Source of the DNA: Prosthecobacter sp.
Lineage (GTDB): Bacteria; Verrucomicrobiota; Verrucomicrobiia; Verrucomicrobiales; Verrucomicrobiaceae
DNA: 64,000 nt
Reading direction: 5' to 3'
Assembly: GCA_019186985.1 (NCBI GenBank)
Contig: JABARQ010000031.1
Location: 50,541 to 114,540 of the forward strand
The position numbers and the translations under genes are program-made. The number at the start of each line of letters is the position of its first letter. Within the stretch, counting starts at the first letter, position 1. Under the pieces are notes generated by a model. That model was not told the DNA's origin and ran no database searches. It saw only the letters and a program-made list of their open reading frames with translations. This document shows positions 61,459 through 64,000 of this stretch, piece by piece.

Positions 61459-62011
61459 GGCGACAGACGGCCCCTGGGGAGGCTTTTGGGGTGATGCCCT
61501 GTTGAATTCAGGGCTCCTGGAAGATGCAGCCTACGGCTGGAGTCAGGCGGATTGGACTAGCGCGATGGGAATCGCAGGCAAAGCCGTCAATGGAGTCGGC
61601 ATGGTCGCCGGAGCGGCAGATGCAGCAGGCAACTTAGCGACCTTGGGTGTCAAAGCCATGCTCGTCGGCATCGTGGAGAAGTTCGGGCGCGAGGGCCTGG
61701 AGGCAGCGCTGAAAACAATCGCAAAGGAGGGAGCTTCGTCTCTCTACGATGATGCGACAAGAACTGGAAGCCGTTATGTTAATCGCGCAACGGATGTCAG
61801 CAAGGCAAGTTTCGAGCAGACTCTAATTGATTCGGGTTGGACGCGGTCGGTCAGTCAGGATAATCAAACGATCATACTACAAAAAAATGGAGCCAAATAT
61901 GTTTTGCGTGATGGTGCCAAGTCGACCGGCGGACCGACAGCTGATTACTACAAGGCAGGCAGTCAAGGCATCAATATTAAGATCAGACTTGAACAAGGAG
62001 GAACACCATGA
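60725..62011 (+). CDS. Orphan RHS C-terminal cassette with tip 2
   Basis: 428 residues from the first in-frame ATG; the homologous reading frame extends back to 60616 without a start. The first 245 residues are the RHS core end (MTATAGPDNQLLTVNG to NPLNLVDPTGLE). The remaining ~183 are a new tip: an Ala-rich pre-toxin stretch (GIAGKAVNGVGMVAGAADAA) and a terminal domain with GSRYVNRATDVS, QKNGAKYVLRDGAKSTGGPT and NIKIRLEQGG. It lacks a signal peptide and a full shell, so it is likely silent until recombined into the main gene, although low expression cannot be excluded. The downstream immunity candidate overlaps by four bases (ATGA). Confidence 0.8.
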   Translation: MTATAGPDNQLLTVNGSAQTYDLRGNLRKGVLPSGSMGALAETYTFDARNRLTAMEGGHNFAYDVGNNRTRLTTNGSSTDFYLAPLGGLSQVLSEKTSTTGSEAASYERFYIYTPQGQLLYHLDPDTAGLIGSTTRFQASHYHYDLTGSTVALSGDDGLVKGRVSYTPYGEITSRDAAVDTRFLFCGAYGVQTDGSGLVYMRARYYHPYLCRFLNEDPIEFEGGMNWYAYVNGNPLNLVDPTGLEATDGPWGGFWGDALLNSGLLEDAAYGWSQADWTSAMGIAGKAVNGVGMVAGAADAAGNLATLGVKAMLVGIVEKFGREGLEAALKTIAKEGASSLYDDATRTGSRYVNRATDVSKASFEQTLIDSGWTRSVSQDNQTIILQKNGAKYVLRDGAKSTGGPTADYYKAGSQGINIKIRLEQGGTP

Positions 62012-62598
62012 TCATCCCACCCCATTTTCTTTTTGATGAAGAAGTATTCGACAGACTTCATGCCTACTTAGATTCAATAATTTGCACAAACGTCCGCCTG
62101 CCAAAGGTGCCTTTTAAAGCCCCCCTTAAAGCGAACGGCTTCGAAGAGTTCGATTGGATTTTGAGCGGTGAATTCTGGTCGACTCTTCAAGATTTTGCCA
62201 CTCACTCAGGAGACCATGAATTAATTTTTTCGGTTTTAGAGCCAGATCCGGTTAACTATTTCAAGGAAACATTCGGCTACTATAACTGGGCCATTCTGCC
62301 GTCGTCTTTGTCTATTGATGATTATTGGGACTTTCTCAACAATGCCCCAAACAACAGCCCTGCTGACTCGATTTTGGCAAATGCTCAAGTGGTAGTTATT
62401 ACCGCACCATCGAAAAGATGGGCAGTTTGGGGAGAACGTGCTTCAGGCCTTTGCGTCCTGGCCACTGTGAATAATGATAAGATGCCAGATTGGAACAATA
62501 TAAGATGGCTCAGTGCATTGTATAAAAATAAAGAATGGATGGATTTCTCGATTGAAGTTGCTCAGCAATTTGAATTGCTTGATTCAGATCTACGATGA
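62008..62598 (+). CDS. Candidate immunity protein for RHS tip 2
   Basis: 196 residues starting on an ATG that overlaps the tip-2 stop (ATGA), the tight coupling usual for toxin-immunity pairs. Base composition is clearly A+T richer than the RHS core. Sequence MIIPPHFLFDEEVFDRLHAY, with many aromatic residues (DWILSGEFWSTLQDF, YYNWAILP, WLSALYKNKEWMDF), looks like a compact soluble protein. No family recognised; the role comes from position. Confidence 0.6.
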   Translation: MIIPPHFLFDEEVFDRLHAYLDSIICTNVRLPKVPFKAPLKANGFEEFDWILSGEFWSTLQDFATHSGDHELIFSVLEPDPVNYFKETFGYYNWAILPSSLSIDDYWDFLNNAPNNSPADSILANAQVVVITAPSKRWAVWGERASGLCVLATVNNDKMPDWNNIRWLSALYKNKEWMDFSIEVAQQFELLDSDLR

Positions 62599-62777
62599 CC
62601 TCAAGTTACAAAACGATACAAAATAACCTTCCGCGAGGATCAACCATATGTGAGTATCACATCAAGCACCTCAAGCGTCTGCTTGCGCGCGCTGATTCCC
62701 GGGCCTTCGCGATAATAACGTCCAAAAAATTGCGCACATTCCATGGTCGTGGCACATAGGGTGTACTGAGCAAAACG
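62599..62777. other. Spacer after the second cassette
   Basis: 179 bp without a gene. The 3' part contains copy A of the 63-bp direct repeat, which abuts the third RHS fragment. Confidence 0.5.
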
Positions 62778-62778
62778 A
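62716..62778 (+). repeat. 63-bp direct repeat, copy A
   Basis: TAACGTCC, six variable bases, then TTGCGCACATT and, after a variable part, AGGGTGTACTGAGCAAAA and CGA. It matches copy B in the same orientation and spacing and abuts the RHS fragment at 62778. Confidence 0.75.
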
Positions 62779-63062
62779 CCTGCGATTACAATGCCGACCG
62801 CAGCCTTGCCAAGGTCACCGACTGGACCGGCCGTGTCACCACCTTCCGCTACTATCAGGACGGCAGGCTGCATTCTATCCAGCGCCCCAACGGCTCCACC
62901 CGCACCTTTGCCTACACCGCCGCCGGTGAACTCGCCCTCGTCGCCGAGGCATCCCCTCACGCCCAGCACGCCAGGTCATCCATCTCACCCGCTTCGCCTA
63001 CAATCAGCGCGGTCAGGTCCGGCAGCGCAGCACTTTCCCCGGCGCTCCCGGCTCCGCTTCCC
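62778..63062 (+). pseudogene. Third RHS fragment, frameshifted
   Basis: Matches 58513-58797 of the giant RHS gene (YNADRSLAKVTDWTGRV, TFRYYQDGRLHSIQRPNG, YTAAGELALVAEASPH). One base is missing near the codons for PHVPARPV, after which the frame is lost. There is no start or signal peptide, and the homology stops just before the Met at which cassette 2 is first readable. It is the scar of a recombination, not a gene. Confidence 0.85.
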
Positions 63063-63086
63063 AGAAGGAATACCAAAACCAAAAAA

Positions 63087-63350
63087 ATGAAGATTTTCAT
63101 TTTTACATTATTGTTCTTTTTATTCACAACAATTTTTTCATGGCTTGCCTTGCTATCGCTTCACCTGGGAACTTTTCCCAGCAAAGAGCTAATGCATGAT
63201 TATGCTCTATTAGTAATGAACGGCGAAGGCGAGGTTCCATGCACGATTGCAATAGTTTCACTATTCTCATCACTTTTATCAGTCATTGCCGCAGGTTTTG
63301 TTTTTTTGTTGATCAAGAAATGCAAAATTGATCCTCTGCTAAAAAAGTGA
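63087..63350 (+). CDS. Small two-helix membrane protein
   Basis: 87 residues, strongly A+T rich. Helix 1 (FIFTLLFFLFTTIFSWLALL) and helix 2 (SLFSSLLSVIAAGFVFLLI) are separated by a polar loop with EGEVPC; the tail is KKCKIDPLLKK. No family recognised. It lies right after the third RHS fragment and may be the immunity part of a lost cassette. The next gene overlaps it by four bases. Confidence 0.55.
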   Translation: MKIFIFTLLFFLFTTIFSWLALLSLHLGTFPSKELMHDYALLVMNGEGEVPCTIAIVSLFSSLLSVIAAGFVFLLIKKCKIDPLLKK

Positions 63351-63763
63351 ATTTAGCATTCAAAATTTTTTCGGGACTTTTGGTGGCTGTTGTGTTTGTA
63401 AAGCTAAGCTTGCATAATCACGCCAAGCCGAATAGCTTGTGGCAGTGGTTTGAATGGGGCTTTTCAGGAAGTGGCATGCAAGCATCCATGACCGCACTCA
63501 CAAGCATGGCATCCGTATTTGCTCCCCTCTTATGCGTCTCATGGATTTATGGGAAGCTGGGGCCAGCAAAAGGCCAATTCAAACCACCTTCAGCAATTCG
63601 TATCTGGCGCAATCTTGCTCTTGTGTTCATCATCACTCTACTCAACGGCTTCATATTCCTACCTGGCACAGCGGTCATCGTTGCCATTCTAAGCTTTTCT
63701 TTAACCGTCAGCAGTTTGTCTGATTTGTGCATCAAGGCCCGACTAAACGCAGACAGTCAGTGA
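63347..63763 (+). CDS. Small membrane protein, unknown
   Basis: 138 residues starting at GTG 63347, which overlaps the previous stop (GTGA). Helices: FKIFSGLLVAVVFVKLSL, LTSMASVFAPLLCVSWIYG, IWRNLALVFIITLLNGFIFL and VIVAILSFSLTVSSL. A+T rich like its partner. The tight overlap points to a two-gene operon, probably an imported immunity-type or transporter-like pair. No family seen. Confidence 0.55.
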   Translation: MNLAFKIFSGLLVAVVFVKLSLHNHAKPNSLWQWFEWGFSGSGMQASMTALTSMASVFAPLLCVSWIYGKLGPAKGQFKPPSAIRIWRNLALVFIITLLNGFIFLPGTAVIVAILSFSLTVSSLSDLCIKARLNADSQ

Positions 63764-63922
63764 CCTGCGCTGCGCATTCACATTGCTTTTGAGCGGGGTC
63801 AATGTGTGCCTGATTATGGATCAGGTCGGTGAGCTTATCACATGTTCAATCCATGAGGGTAACGTCCGGAAAGTTGCGCACATTTGAAGGGCGTGATGCA
63901 AAGGGTGGGCGGAGCAAAAACG
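63764..63922. other. Spacer with hairpins before the last gene
   Basis: 159 bp. It contains CACATTG / CAATGTG (about 63780-63806), CCTGAT / ATCAGG, and copy B of the 63-bp repeat just before the last start codon. No other gene seen. Confidence 0.45.
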
Positions 63923-63923
63923 A
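63860..63923 (+). repeat. 63-bp direct repeat, copy B
   Basis: Starts TAACGTCC, then TTGCGCACATT and AGGGTGGGCGGAGCAAAAA and CGA. Same orientation and order as copy A. It ends on the first base of the ATG at 63923. Confidence 0.75.
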
Positions 63924-64000
63924 TGAACCCAACACAAGAGAACCCAAGTCAGGAGAACGAAGCATGCTCAGCGCCGACAAAGCCGCGCAACGTCATCAAC
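63923..64000 (+). CDS. Unidentified gene, 5' end only
   Basis: The first 26 codons, beginning MNPTQENPSQENEACSAPTK, run off the window. The N-terminus is polar, Asn/Gln/Pro-rich and ends in a basic turn (PRNVIN). The family cannot be told. Its placement directly after copy B suggests that this repeat is the upstream region of a mobile or duplicated gene, but this is inference. Confidence 0.35.
   Translation, partial: MNPTQENPSQENEACSAPTKPRNVIN

Overview
The window looks like a chromosomal segment of a Verrucomicrobiota-type bacterium (Verrucomicrobium/Prosthecobacter-like). This is inferred from content, not from a database hit. The signs are a high G+C coding style, two large 'planctomycete-type' cytochrome c/DUF proteins, a secreted sulfatase, a CcoN-CcoO fusion, a giant FHA/coiled-coil protein, and a thrombospondin-type-3 protein next to a 2361-residue RHS protein. 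No rRNA, tRNA or CRISPR array was seen.

Layout. 1-7.4 kb holds housekeeping and small genes: the 3' end of a dihydroorotase gene, a PmtA-like methyltransferase, an unknown winged-helix-like protein, a phosphodiester glycosidase, a His-rich lipoprotein, a possible kinase-like protein, a YidB-like protein, a LOG-family protein and an alpha/beta hydrolase. 7.4-16.1 kb is a minus-strand block: a universal stress protein, a PAS histidine kinase with FixL-like heme-pocket residues, a LuxR/FixJ-type response regulator, and a 1775-residue FHA/coiled-coil protein whose C-terminus resembles GrpE. 16.2-21.6 kb carries a coiled-coil membrane protein, glutamate 5-kinase, an SGNH hydrolase and a cbb3 oxidase operon (CcoS-like, CcoNO fusion, CcoQ-like) closed by a strong terminator and lacking ccoP. 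The FixL-like sensor and the cbb3 operon suggest an oxygen-response and microaerobic-respiration neighbourhood.

21.7-47.7 kb mixes secreted catabolic and housekeeping genes. Secreted or envelope functions: a propeller + PHP/DUF3604-like protein, DUF1592- and DUF1549/1553-type cytochrome proteins, a TPR protein, a zinc metalloprotease, a phospholipase D-like lipoprotein and a sulfatase. Housekeeping functions: rsmE-truB-nrnA, a flavin disulfide reductase, a transglutaminase, a glutaredoxin, xseA, trpA and dapF. 48.0-48.55 kb is a tandem array of six 91-bp units, followed by a cupin gene.

49.4-64 kb is the accessory region. A secreted TSP3-repeat protein is followed after 33 bp by a giant secreted RHS protein with a variable C-terminal tip and a candidate immunity gene. 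Next come a displaced 843-bp copy of the RHS core end with a different tip and its own candidate immunity gene, then a third, frameshifted RHS fragment followed by two low-G+C membrane genes. A ~63-bp direct repeat brackets the last segment. This layout fits a polymorphic-toxin locus that changes tips by recombination between duplicated core ends. The window ends in the first 26 codons of an unidentified gene.
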